A stretch of 64,000 nt of DNA from Spongilla lacustris (Eukaryota > Porifera > Demospongiae > Spongillida > Spongillidae): NCBI GenBank assembly GCA_949361645.1, contig OX442417.1, positions 1,500,164 to 1,564,163 on the forward strand, written 5' to 3'. A model generated the notes under the pieces. It was not told the origin of the DNA. It ran no database searches and was given only the letters and a program-made list of their open reading frames with translations. The number at the start of each line of letters is the position of its first letter. Position 1 is the stretch's first letter. Positions 24,303 through 35,732 of this stretch are shown here, in pieces. A program made the position numbers and the translations under genes.

Positions 24303-24471
24303 CAGCCTTGTGAAGGTGGAGGGAGGTAGTTTTGTGAAGGTGGAGGGAGGTAGCCTTGTGAAGGTGGAGAGAGGTAGTTTTGTGAAGGTGGAGGGAGGTA
24401 GCCTTGTGAGATAGCCTTGTGGAGGTAGAGGAGAGAGTGCTTTGTGAAGGTGGATGGGAGATATCCTTGTG
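24303..24471. repeat. 24-bp minisatellite
   Basis: Tandem units containing GAAGGTGGAGGGAGGTAG, alternating with TTTTGTG or CCTTGTG and decaying at the right end. The unit length is divisible by three, which keeps frames open on both strands without meaning. Confidence 0.9.
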
Positions 24472-25339
24472 GAACAGTTTATGTAGGCCCTTCTCCCTAG
24501 AGATGAGGAATTTGATAGCACATCCCAGAGGCAGCCACTGGGATATGAATCAAATTAAGTTTAAAGGTTTCTGATGTAGGGTACAGTTAGAAGGAGATAG
24601 ATCTATGTGTTACATGCATGTAGATGTAGGACCAAAGAATAATTGTTTAAAGTGGCTACAATTGTCACATCCTGTGGTGTCCACCTTTATTACATGTAGT
24701 TTGGTTAGAAAAACTCCTTGGTTTGGTTGTACACATAGCACAGACACCAGTTGTCTGCCAGGAGAGGAGGCTTACCTACATGACCACCTGGTATGGACCA
24801 GGGACTGGACACAAAGTTTTGCATCTCATGGACTGTGCCAGCCACCCTTCCAACATGCACCTGGGAAAAAACTTCAGCAACAACTCAAATGGAAGGCTTT
24901 ATGTGGTCTAGCTATATGTACATGGCTCTGCAGATGTATGTAATAGGTAATGTAACAGTTGTGGTGTGGCATTTATATTTATTTGGTTATGTATTGGTTG
25001 TGTATGTGTGGAAAGTTCAAGAAGGTATTACATGTACTAACAGAGACTCAAAATCTTTGTGGTCACCTATTTGATTAGGGTGGTGGCATGTGGTCATTAG
25101 TTATGGCTGTTATGTAAACGTTTCACACGCATGGCCCTCAGGACTTGTAGGTTCTATCCAGCATCCTTGCCATTGTGTATGAGTCCTTCATGCCGTTGGC
25201 CATCGATCAGACAGATCAGAGCTGCATCATGGCATCCTTTTTTGTGCCATTGCTTTAGTATTTGTAGGAGTAAATTCGATAGACAGGTGCATGTATGTGA
25301 TCTTTTCTTCAACTGCATGCCCATGCAAGTCCTGTGTCA

Positions 25340-25535
25340 AGTGTGTGTATGTGTGTATGTGTGTGTATGTGTGTGTGTATGTGTGTGTGTATTTCCATGT
25401 ACATGTGTGTTTATGTGTGTGTGTGTGTGTGTATTTGCATGTACATGTGTGTGTGTGTATTTGCATGTACATGTGTGTGTGTGTGTGTGTGAGTGTGTGT
25501 GTATTTGCATGTACATGTGTGTATGTGTGTATTTG
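25340..25535. repeat. TG microsatellite with TTTGCATGTACATG interruptions
   Basis: Impure (TG)n with a higher-order repeat in which TG tracts alternate with ATTTGCATGTACATG. Open frames here are artefacts. Confidence 0.92.
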
Positions 25536-27514
25536 CGTGCATGGTATTTGCATTTGGGTGTGGGTGCATGTGCATTTCCTTCCAGCCGCTCAATCATAAA
25601 AAAGTAGAACACACGGCATAACAAACACACACATCTCAGGCCAACTGCCGAATACGTTTACGGCTGTTCATCCTTCTTGTATACCCTAGCCAAAATTCCG
25701 GCGGAGCTCGGAGCAGATATTGGGTCTGGGAACGAGACTGCTATGGAGTGAGCGCGAGCGACCTTGCCTGCCAATTGATCCATATACAGTCATTAATCGA
25801 CGATATACAGTATAATAGGGCCAGGACACAGTAGAGAGTCCAGCTGTGAATATCCGCCGCCATGCATATGTTAATTCTTTAGCTAGTGGAAGGCAATATA
25901 CTTAACACACCTCCACGAGAACTTCTAGTATGTTATCAAAAACAAGCCAGTCATCGTGGTCAACGTCAGAGCGATGCACTATAATTGTATATATAGGGAC
26001 GGAATCGCCCATGCATCTTAACGAGCGAGTCTCGTAGTCACACCTATATATCATATTATGTATTAGCTACTCCACAGCAGCGGTTCTATTAGTTCGACCT
26101 TCGCGTTATGGGGGTTTCAAGCCTATCCAGTTGAAGTTCGATGTTGTACGTCTGGCTAGCGAGACTACCATATACCGAGAATTAGATTGATAGCGAGTGT
26201 AGAGCTATTACATTGTATATCCACAATACTATCAGATGGGTATAAATCTTGGTATAGGCCTAGGCTTGATACCCGACCCTCCGCCAAAAGGCTACGCCCA
26301 ACTACTATACAATGGATCAAAATGGTTAAATAACAGATCACGTGACCACTAGAATGCATCCAATGGCAGGGGCACGAGTACAACTAAATGTTTTGAGTTG
26401 CGCATGCGTATGCTTAGATCACTAAAATCGACGATAGCTGTAGTTTGGAAGGATTTTATGTAACAGCGATGCCTATTCCTAACTTCCCTGCCATGCAGAC
26501 ATACAATGTATTTATTAAAAGACAATAACAATAATATATTTTAATAAATTAATTAGCAGTTTTAATAACGTGATAAATCTCTAAAGTACCTAGTGAGTTT
26601 AATGGTGCAATTAGATTTTTTCTATCACAATCGTACGCCGAGTTATGCATCGATGTCCACAATTTCTGGACATGGTCTGCCAAGGACCACGTGTACCTCA
26701 CCCAAATATGGGGCACCTTTGAATGGTGTATCAGTAGGCCTACTTCATTTGAGCATTCGCCACATTGACCGGTACCCAAAGTAGCAGTTGGACATTTTCA
26801 GCTCATTCTATGGCTCCCCAATCACACCACTGTGTATATTCGTAGCTCGGCAAAGTACTGACCTTAATATCCTGTGTATAAGGCGTCGCAGCGTTGCGCC
26901 GTTTTAGTCCCATGCTGTGCAGCGAGCCTTTTCTTGAGCCATGTTAGCCTGAAGGTATAGCGGACCGGTATAGCGATGCTGTTGGTTTACTGGTACTGCA
27001 CCAATGTAGCCAGCATAGTGACACACTTACCCAACTGTCAACCACGTGGTGCATTTAATAGCCGCTGATACGCGATTATGTCCAGGATTGTCTTCTGCTG
27101 CCTCCAGTACTATTAGTCCTGCATGTGCGTGTATATGCATAATTTGTTACCTGTTAGTGATAACTTACGGCCCGGATCGTCTCTGTGAAGTACTATTTTC
27201 GGTGACGTCATGGAAGGTACCGCCTACATGTATATCCCATAGTACGTTTGGCAGGTCGGTCTGAGAAACGTTCGGCTGGTCGATCCCAAAAATAGACCGT
27301 TGTTTGATCCCAAAAATAGATCAATGCTAGTTCGCGTTGATGTACGGTAGCGGAAGTGGACGATTGTTCGGTCGCGGAATGGAATCAATGATTAATCGCA
27401 GAATCGGACGGTTGCTACATTGCTCGATCGCGGAATCGGACCGTTGCTATATTGTTCAATCACAAAATCGCGTGTCGTGCAATGTTTGGTCGCGCGACCT
27501 CCAGGGCCACCGTA

Positions 27515-27520
27515 CCGAAG
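27515..27520. repeat. Target-site duplication, right
   Basis: CCGAAG copy at the right end of the 6.37 kb element. The sequence after it (GGTATTCAC, then GATCACGTG) resumes the receptor 3' flank seen intact near 62332-62352. Confidence 0.75.
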
Positions 27521-27692
27521 GGTATTCACGAGATCACGTGAGTGAATGAAAACGCGCATAGCCATTTATTGTGGGAGGAGAGTGGGTGGGGGAGCATGCA
27601 GTCAAATGGGGAAATGTAAGCGTTTTAAAAGGGCCCTGCATGAGTTAGACCGACGAATAGACCATTGTATTATTGAGAAGCAGCTCTGGTTA

Positions 27693-29267
27693 CACGGCTG
27701 TTTCATTCCATTGAAAAGTTGGACATTAGGTCTCGTCCCCATTCCCTGCTTGGAGACAGGCAACTGAACCCTAGTTACCGCATGGCACTGGAATGTGGCT
27801 TATCCTTCTTTATCCGTACAACGTAAGCTCACTTTGAATCGATATATCAGTCAGGCGTCCTACGAGGACTAAAACAGTATAAGTTTCATCTTTGTTGTAT
27901 TTACATACGCGCGAAGAGAGGGCCGAGACTACATGCGCTTTATTTTGAGTTGTTCGTGTCAATAGGCTTTTTTGAGAAATCCGCCCGGCCAAATGAAAAA
28001 ACTCTTTTAGAAACGTGTACTCAAGAGACGGTTGTATTTGGTTCTGTTTAGGGTGTAACGGGGCTTATTTTCTGCGCGTCGTGCCAACGCTTTGAAAAGG
28101 GCAGATTTATTTACGTAGCGAAGTGGTCCTCTCATATCGTGTATGTGCGAAACACACATAGGCCCTAGCTAGAATGCTTGGAAAACAAAAATCACACACT
28201 ATTCTTTGCATTTTCTATTTCGACTTAGCTTTTCTGGCCTCAAAGACTCCAGTTTGGAAACACACTTACAATCAGGCGTACTAGCCCGACCTTCGCGTAT
28301 ATTCGGGCTACGCCTAATAATTAAGTGTCCTTGGGCGGTTGGCCATACTCATATGTCCTGTACGACTGATTGAAATGGTTGTGTGCTTCGTTACCCCATC
28401 AGCCCAAAGTCTGCATGCATTCATGATTGCACATGTCCACCCATGGTGTTCGAGTAGGTGCATGTTTACTGTCCTTTTCATGCTAGGAGCCTGTTCTATG
28501 GCTTTACCGTACACCTGTATACAATTTCTTTACTGCTGCTTCTTGTACTTGCACGCTCTGGAGGGATATCAAACAGTATCATTGCGTATGTCTGCATGTC
28601 AAATAAGAGCTCCATTGAAAGCAGCACGGGTATATTTTGTTTGAAGAACTCGTTTTACACCCTTATATAGTTCAGTTAGGACCAAATACTCTCTGACAGA
28701 ACTTCTGGACATGACGTCCATTGCGTGTTTTCCATCATAGATTAATAACCTTAGGTTATTAATCTATGTTCCATTGTCGTCGTATGTCAAATTTATACAG
28801 ATGGGTGTGGCGACGTGCATTATTCATTAGTTGCATGGTCCCGAGTAACCGTGTCGTTCTCTCACCAGAAAATAAGCCCCATCATGTACTAAACGCAAAG
28901 GTGAAGTACAATGATCGCTCTTTGAGTAGGAGAAGTTTTTAAAACCATCTGCCGGGCGGGTTTCGAGAAAAATCGGTTGCCGCCTGAGCACTTAATGAAG
29001 ACATTAAAAGGCGTGCCTTCAATAGTACCATGCGCGGCAATTATGGGCCAAAGAAGAGCGTACTTTAACTGTGCGTATCATTCTTTTTAAGTACGAAATT
29101 GGTTGTGGAATAGCTCAAAAGCATTATATTGAATTGGTAGTGGCAAGCAGCGCCTCTGAACGTAAACCACAAAATAATTAGCTTCTCTAGGATCCCAAAT
29201 ACCAAAGTACCGTAATGTTCGAATGTGTTCTAATTACAAACCTAATGTCCAGCTCGAAACAGCCGTG
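27693..29267. mobile_element. 1.58 kb inverted-repeat element, copy 1
   Basis: Ends are inverted repeats CACGGCTGTTTC followed within 20 bases by GGACATTAGGT. It is flanked by a 4-bp duplication GTTA (27689-27692 and 29268-29271). A second copy in opposite orientation lies at 48993-52455, flanked by TTTT. No transposase is visible, and the internal frames conserved between the copies have no recognised domain. The superfamily is unknown to me. Confidence 0.88.
28736..28768. repeat. 33-bp perfect palindrome
   Basis: The left half CATAGATTAATAACCT mirrors the right half around a single central base. The other copy of the element keeps it intact at 51382-51414, suggesting a structural or binding role within the element. 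Confidence 0.95.
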
Positions 29268-30153
29268 GTTAACCTCGATAACCATATAAATTAACGCCAT
29301 CGTTTATAACCGTGACTTTAATTGCTAGAATATTATAGCGACGCACACGTAAGCACTGGCCAAGGCTACCTCTAGTGGTCCCCACTCCACAGTCCATTGT
29401 ATACTGATCGCAACATAGGCGGAATAGTTTTTATACTGCATGTGGGGATGGGTATGGGAGGGTCTGTGAACTAGGAGCGCTATATAGCTGTAAGCTCCTC
29501 CATCACATCAGCTTTGCAACTTTTGCCAGGTCTTGCAATTTTGTACTGAATTGCAAAATAAGTTTGTGACTCTTCAATCCTACAGTGGAAACCATCACAC
29601 TTGCTCCTATAATTTTTTTGTTACAGTACTGTTATTTTGTTTACTTGAATATATTTCAATAACAATGAGCTCAAATGGAAATCTAACAACGCAGGTATAG
29701 TGTATAACTATTTTTCAATATATACTGAAAATTAAAAAGCATCACGTGACTATTTACTTTAGTTGTAAACACTTGTTGTGACCCCAGTACAAAAAAAATT
29801 GTAAGCATAATTCCTCCTCCTGTAGGCAATAGATCTGAACCATATTTGCAATATATCTAAAAAACAAGCATTAGCAACCTTTGGCCGCGTCGGTTTTTAA
29901 GTCCGGTAAATAGTTACGGTTTTATCGAGCAAGATATGCGTTTTTAGCTCGTAAAAGCATAGCGATGCAATTTCGTACTACGCTCTCACTGGACTGCTAT
30001 ATTTCGCTTCCGAGTCGTCACATGTTAGATCTATCGCGAAATCGTACTTGGGAGGCAATAGAGCCTTCTTTGCCGTTAAAAAAGTGCCATCAGAGCTGAG
30101 TACCTGAAAACATCCGCCATATCGCGATGAATTGCATTTGAACGTCATTGTTG

Positions 30154-30981
30154 CGGCATTTTGTTCATGAATATATTTATAATGTGACGTATTGGCAGAG
30201 ATGATACGAAATCAGAAGCATCAAATTGGGCAGGTTACAAGAAACGTCAAAGAGCAAGAGGCAACATTAAAGCTGGAAGCGAAGCGGACCCAATTAGCTA
30301 TTTTGAAGCTGCCATCAAGGATTGAAAACGTTGGGTGATAGAACGCTACCCTTGCGAATGTCTTGATGGCCCATAAAGCTTCCCGATTTGATGCTACTGA
30401 TTTACTAGACGTTCGCCGTGAGTGGCTGCAAGACGCAGCATCGTTAGGTTAAGAACCGTTTTCACAATCCTCATTGACTCAATGACAGCACTTGCATCCA
30501 TTCGTATCATCTTAGCCTCGTCCCCAGGCCCTGTTTTATTAAAGTTACGGGGGGAAAAAAAGGGCCTGGTAGACACTGCCAGGGTCGAAGCGCGCATGCG
30601 CTAGTTTGTCCCAGAATACCTGGGGTAACCGTAATTTCCTTTTGGAAACCATTCCGTATACTCGTCTGATTTAGCGATGGCGTATTCTGTTGAGTTCCGA
30701 GAAGCGGTGGCTTATTCTTTATCGTGTCTTAACGAACGAAATCAGGTAAGCAGCATACGCCATCGCGAAATCAGACGAGTATACGGAATGGTTTCCAAAA
30801 GGAAATTACGGTTACCCCAGGTATTCTGGGACAAACTAGCGCATGCGCGCTTCGACCCTGGCAGTGTCTACCAGGCCCTGTTTTTCCCCCGTAACTCTAA
30901 TAAAACAGGGCCTGGGGACGAGGCTAGTATCATCTCTGCCGATACGTCACATTATAAATATATTCATGATACAAAATGCCG
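30154..30981. mobile_element. Foldback element
   Basis: Outer arms (about 30154-30213 and 30931-30981) and inner arms (about 30514-30686 and 30754-30929) are reverse complements. The left arm is interrupted by about 300 bp that begins and ends in inverted copies of GATGATACGAA, so a smaller insertion is nested in it. No coding potential was recognised. Confidence 0.75.
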
Positions 30982-31367
30982 TACATCAACCAGCCCTCCC
31001 GCGCAAGACGCGGAAGCTTTCAGTGCAGTGCATGGAATATTTCTACATGTCGAAAGCCACATGCAGTTTCAGAACAAAACCAGTGCTTCCGACAGCACTA
31101 TAATAAGTACACAGTTTTGAATCGAAGTCACAAGCACTCGTAGTCCCCATGCATATCGATTGTTTGTGCCGTTCTATAACAAAGTAGGCAATCGATTGTT
31201 AACCGCTATGGATATTAATTAGTTGGGCATACGCCCACCTCCCCCTCCCCCCCCCCCCCCCATTGCGCCTCATCGAGCGATCCATAACTTCACATGCATC
31301 CGTGTACTTGCATTTTATTACAATGCACTTATACATGTATATCTCTACATTCGTTGCAACTGTGCAC

Positions 31368-32658
31368 TTAAGATGGCAAGGTTGGTACAAGCCATGGCTT
31401 GACAGCAGGTATGAGGTCCACTTGTACCCTAAAGTAGAGGCTGTCATCCTTCAAGTACTGACATTGCTGCTCTTCCTGGAGGTCCAGCTTTGTGTGGGCA
31501 ATGAACTGAGGAAATCCAATCCTAAATCCTATACCTCTCTCCTCACCACTGAGCACTCTTCTGGTAGAGCGAGAATTATATGTGTATGTATGATGACCTT
31601 CATCTTTGAGTTGGTTGAGAAGGGTGACTGTACACTTGTATTTGATTGGCCAGGTGAGGGCATCATCATTCTCTCCCTTCATAAGGCACAAGTATACAGA
31701 CACATGTGTACCTTTGCTATCGCCATCTCTATTGGCATCTACACAAAGACACATCTTATAGCCAAACGTATGGGTGTAAAATCCTGGACTGTGCCACATA
31801 TTCAATTGACTAAATTGTGACATTTTGATCACTGTAGGGGTGCAATGGATTTCTAAATTTTTTATTCTTTGGCTTTGTTTCTTTAGTTCTGTCATTGCCA
31901 GTTTATGAATCTGACCATAACCTGCCAAAGTTATGGTTGCGAGTTGTTTTATTTCCAAAGCTAGTATTCTTTGATCTTGTTTCTTCAGCTGTACCATTGC
32001 TAGATCAAGATGGTGACTACAGGAGGTGGCTTTGTGATCCGCCATTGCATGTCTTGGTGATGTGCAGGTACATCCTACATCCTTATATGGACAACTGATA
32101 GTCTCATGTGGACACTCCAAGTGATGGGAAGCCATGTCCTTTCTCTTTATGCTTACTTCACATCCACTGTTGGGACAGGGTACCACAAGATCAGGACACT
32201 TATCAAGATGGCCACTAATCATCTCCTTATATGGACCTTCTGCTTTGCAATGCTTACAGACGTGCCTTCGAAGGGGACACTCTTCAGCACAATGCAGGAG
32301 ATGCTTATCACGGACTATGTGCTGTTTGCAGCCATAAGAACAGAGCACCAGCACATACCCACATGTTTCAAGATGTTTCTCCAGTGATCCCAGCTCATTT
32401 ATCCAGGGGCAGCCTGTAGAGGTACACTTCACTCTCAGACCTTTTACCTTTCTAGCACTCTTCCTATCAGGAAATGCATCCAGTGGTTGGCGACATGTTG
32501 GACATGTCCCTGAAGTGGTTTTCAGCTTGTCATAACATGACTTGCAGTACAGCTTGGCACACTCACACTTGGTTTGTTGAGGGTCTCGAGCAGGGAGAAG
32601 ACAGATGACACAGTGATCATCATCGTGAGGGACATCGACAAATTCATATTCATAACCT
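31368..32658 (-). CDS. TRAF-like protein: RING, TRAF zinc fingers, MATH; 5' end in gap
   Basis: One minus-strand frame stays open from the assembly gap to its stop, giving about 430 visible residues. N-terminal RING-type finger: CVIC, KCEC, CKSC, CPTC; a Cys replaces the usual His of C3HC4 RINGs. Then TRAF-type zinc fingers with repeated C..GC...H...C units (GCPWINELGSLEKHLETC onward), a heptad-like segment (LKKQDQRILALE) that could trimerise, and a C-terminal MATH domain (PGFYTHTFGYKMCL, later IGFPQFI, DDSLYFRVQV). This is the TRAF order, so the product is probably a cytoplasmic E3-ligase-type adaptor in innate-immune or stress signalling; that role comes from the family. By comparison with the pseudogene at 44.37 kb, an exon boundary (TACAG acceptor) lies just inside the gap, so the start codon is in or beyond it. 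Confidence 0.93.
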
Positions 32659-32858
32659 NNNNNNNNNNNNNNNNNNNNNNNNNNNNNNNNNNNNNNNNNN
32701 NNNNNNNNNNNNNNNNNNNNNNNNNNNNNNNNNNNNNNNNNNNNNNNNNNNNNNNNNNNNNNNNNNNNNNNNNNNNNNNNNNNNNNNNNNNNNNNNNNNN
32801 NNNNNNNNNNNNNNNNNNNNNNNNNNNNNNNNNNNNNNNNNNNNNNNNNNNNNNNNNN
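32659..32858. other. Assembly gap, 200 N
   Basis: Exactly 200 unknown bases, a conventional placeholder, located at the 5' splice region of the TRAF-like gene. Its right side leads into palindromic GGTCACTGTATCC-type sequence and a 24-base G run, a likely cause of the break. Confidence 0.98.
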
Positions 32859-32948
32859 AGGTGACGGAGGATTGCATGGGTTACCCTTTTGGTGATCCCC
32901 AGGTCATTGTATCCTAGGATACAGTGACCCCAGGTCACCGGATACTAC

Positions 32949-33410
32949 GGGGGGGGGGGGGGGGGGGGGGGGTCCATCCCGGGACACGATGACCACTCCC
33001 TTCGCTATATTTCCGATCATAATCTCTTATGGCACATTAAAATACGTAGTACATATGCAGGTTTAGTTTACGCTTATACATGTACAATGAGTAACAGCAA
33101 GACAGTGAGCTGCAGCCTGCAGGTATCTAAATGCATATAGTGTCTAATTGTCAGGGAGCTTGCTTCAATTAGTGGGCGCCCACAAGGGCGGGTTACACAG
33201 CTGACAGATACGATTTCACCCCATGGCAATTTCTAGTAGACCCTCCGCGTAGCGGTGCCGCTGCAAGTGTGGGTCTGGGTACGAGACTAATAAGTAATTT
33301 AATTAGTCTTAGCGATTAGGGTTAAGGTTAAGGTAAGTTTACAAGAGTTAGGGTTAGGGTTGCGGTCCAGGGGGGTCACCTGATCCGTGGGGGGGGGGGG
33401 GGGGGGGGGG
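32949..33410. repeat. Paired G runs with GGTCACC-type repeats
   Basis: Two G tracts (32949-32972 and 33389-33410) bracket a segment and are each next to GGTCA-type motifs. The related site by the TRAF pseudogene has a 36-base G run (44679-44714). Confidence 0.8.
33313..33364. repeat. Short interstitial telomere-like repeat
   Basis: Contains TTAGGGTTAAGGTTAAGG and, 20 bases on, TTAGGGTTAGGGTT. This is too short and degenerate to be a telomere. Confidence 0.7.
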
Positions 33411-34756
33411 TCACCCAATCCTCCGACACCGGACTACCTTCAAACTCTGAAGGCTTCTGTGGCCATTGTTTTCATCTCATGCAAAGTGTACGTGAATTGC
33501 GGTGTACAAACAACAAGGGCTGAAAGAAATCACCTCTGTACAAAGCTGGCATGATGCACATGATTCTGAGGCAAAACAAGCCGTACCATGACGGTATGTG
33601 GCGCAAGTATATATGTGGGGTGTGGCTACACCAGACAAGTGCTAGATACTAAAATCAGCGGACTCTCATCGTCACTCTTCCGATTGAAGCTGCGTAGTTC
33701 CGTGGACTACATGTACAGAGATATTGCCTATTCCAGTATTAAAGTAGTCATAGGTGTGGCGAAGCAAGCGACGATAAATAAACCTTAATTTAAAAGTTTA
33801 ACAGCTAGGTCCCAGTCCCTCCCCCCTCCCCCCCCCCCCCCCCCCCCCCCCCCCGTCCCGGGTCCCAAGCACTTGCCACCACGTCCTTTCAAAAGTAAAC
33901 ACAATGTCGCTCACCTTGCCACATCCATCACGTCAACATGCCGCGTAGTCGGGCCGCGCCCAACTATAGTGATGTGGAATTAATCATGGCTATTGGCCCT
34001 TGCACATTAATGTCATTAACATACGGGCAGAAGGGCATCCCTGCACAGTACACCATGTGCATGCTTATCACTCCACCAGTGACCTTGCTTTCCTTCCTTG
34101 TGGTCTCCTCCACCATCACAACTTCAACAAGTCCCAAAGAAAGTTGAAGGGTATCAATGAGGAGAGGGTCCTGGTATAGATGGGGCTTATTGAAAAGGAG
34201 TTAACTGCTCCTTTGTAAGGATTGCTGCTTTGAGTGTCTTAGTACATATACACACTATATAACTTTTATCTGTCCTTCCCTGCACAGTACACCATGTGCG
34301 TGCTTAGCACTCCACCAGTGACCACCATCACAACTTCAACAAGTCCCAATGAAAGTTGAAGGGTATCAATGAGGAGAGGGTCCTGGTATAGATGGGGCTT
34401 ATTGAAAAAGAGTTAACTGCTCCTTTGTAAGGATTGCTGCTTTGAGTGTCTTATATTTATACATGTCAGTGTAGTTTTATCATGTATAGTAGGTATGCTG
34501 CAATCCGTGCAATTTACTACCTCATTTCTGACTATTAACATTGAAATCAAGTCCAAACCAAACAATAAATGATGTGTAAGGGTGGAGTAGAAGGATAGGA
34601 AACACAGCCAATTAACACAATGAACGCGTGCATTCCGCATACATGTAGTTCTCGTTCCCAGGTCACCATCATAGGAAAGGGGTAACCTTTCGAGAAGGGT
34701 CTTCAAGTGGAATGGAAAGACTGAGGAGTTTATCTTAGTAATTATCTACTGTTATG

Positions 34757-34919
34757 TTCACTGGTGGCTATATGGGGCCATCCTCTGCCTTCACTGGTGG
34801 CTATATCAGTGGGGCCATCCTCTGCCTTCACTGGTGGCTATATGGGGCCATCCTCTGCCTTCACGATGGTGGCATCCTCTGCCTTCACTGGTGGCTATAT
34901 GGGGCCATCCTCTGCCTTC
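34757..34919. repeat. About 33-bp minisatellite
   Basis: Four to five copies of a unit containing TTCACTGGTGGCTATATGGG then CCATCCTCTGCC, one with a short insertion and one with a deletion. It is absent from the corresponding parts of the other blocks. Confidence 0.9.
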
Positions 34920-35732
34920 TTATTATTTGTATGACAGTCGAGCCTGAACTTGCAGTTTGGCCCGTGCCCAGTCCGATTCATGGGTTCTGTAGGACATGAA
35001 ATGTCAACCTTTATCTACCGCCGTATATAAGCTTATAATTACAAAACCCAAATGCGTTGCTGTATAGAATACATTCCTCAACATATGTTTTCAATATGGC
35101 TCAAAGCAGTAGCAAAGTACGCACGCTACAAGCTACTGTTTGACCTCATGTCTGGAACTAGTTCTTTGGCCCTTACACGTACGATATCATTCTGGCATAG
35201 GGATAACATATACCATGCTGTGTAGTTTCACGAGAGCTATACGAAAAATCATGCCAATACAATTTAGACGTATCCCTTTGTATTCAGTACGCCTCAGTTC
35301 ACTTTTGTATGTAACTACTACAAACGCGCGTATCTACCGTTGTAGGCATGCACCAATACTCAAAATTACATCGCCGTGATCAGCGTTCGCAGCTTTATCC
35401 GAATCTACACACAAACGTTCTCCTTCTCTTGAAATACTTGTCGTCGTTTTGGGGAGTAGCAAATAACACTCAATTAACAACTATGCGGACTGCGCTCTTA
35501 AAGTCTTTGTACAGTCTATGGTTCACGTGATTTGTTTCCTATCCTTCTAGTCTAATATAGTATCTATGGTAAGGGCAATTCTTAAGTTAAGTCCTGTAAA
35601 CCGATTTGCAGCAGCTAAGGCATTTACCTTGAAGATATCGATGTTACAATGATGTGGACGGTCTTGACTTAAGGGGTCCAAACGATGGTTTTATCACGGT
35701 AGTATTTTTTAGCATCATGCATGGTACACATG

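Larger units (their letters stand above)
21146..27514. mobile_element. 6.37 kb transposon-like element with long inverted repeats
   Basis: Arms 21146-21931 and 26697-27514 are reverse complements of about 800 bp, both starting TACGGTGGCCCTGG. They are bounded by the 6-bp direct repeat CCGAAG. The 3' flank of receptor B has the uninterrupted sequence (about 62310-62350), which proves insertion. Each arm contains tandem subterminal units rich in ATTCCGCGATCG and TTTTTGGGATC, possible transposase binding sites. The 4.77 kb interior has no recognisable transposase, polymerase or integrase; it holds a 24-bp minisatellite and a TG microsatellite. The superfamily is undetermined. If the first base is taken as the G before TACGG, the duplication shortens to CGAA. 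Confidence 0.85.

Noticed and set aside
24605..25074. Overlapping frames of 93-112 codons in the 6.37 kb element as its transposase
   Set aside because: No catalytic motif or known domain could be identified, and three frames compete over the same bases.
30394..31120. Frames starting MRASTLAVSTRP on both strands
   Set aside because: They arise because the foldback arms are mirror images; no independent coding evidence.
33313..33364. A real telomere or chromosome end
   Set aside because: Only about four imperfect units, with duplicated ordinary sequence on both sides.
33938..34147. 69-codon frame starting MPRSRAAPNYSD
   Set aside because: The paralogous copy near 45.66 kb has an early stop (GAATAA), there is no domain, and no splice structure could be supported.
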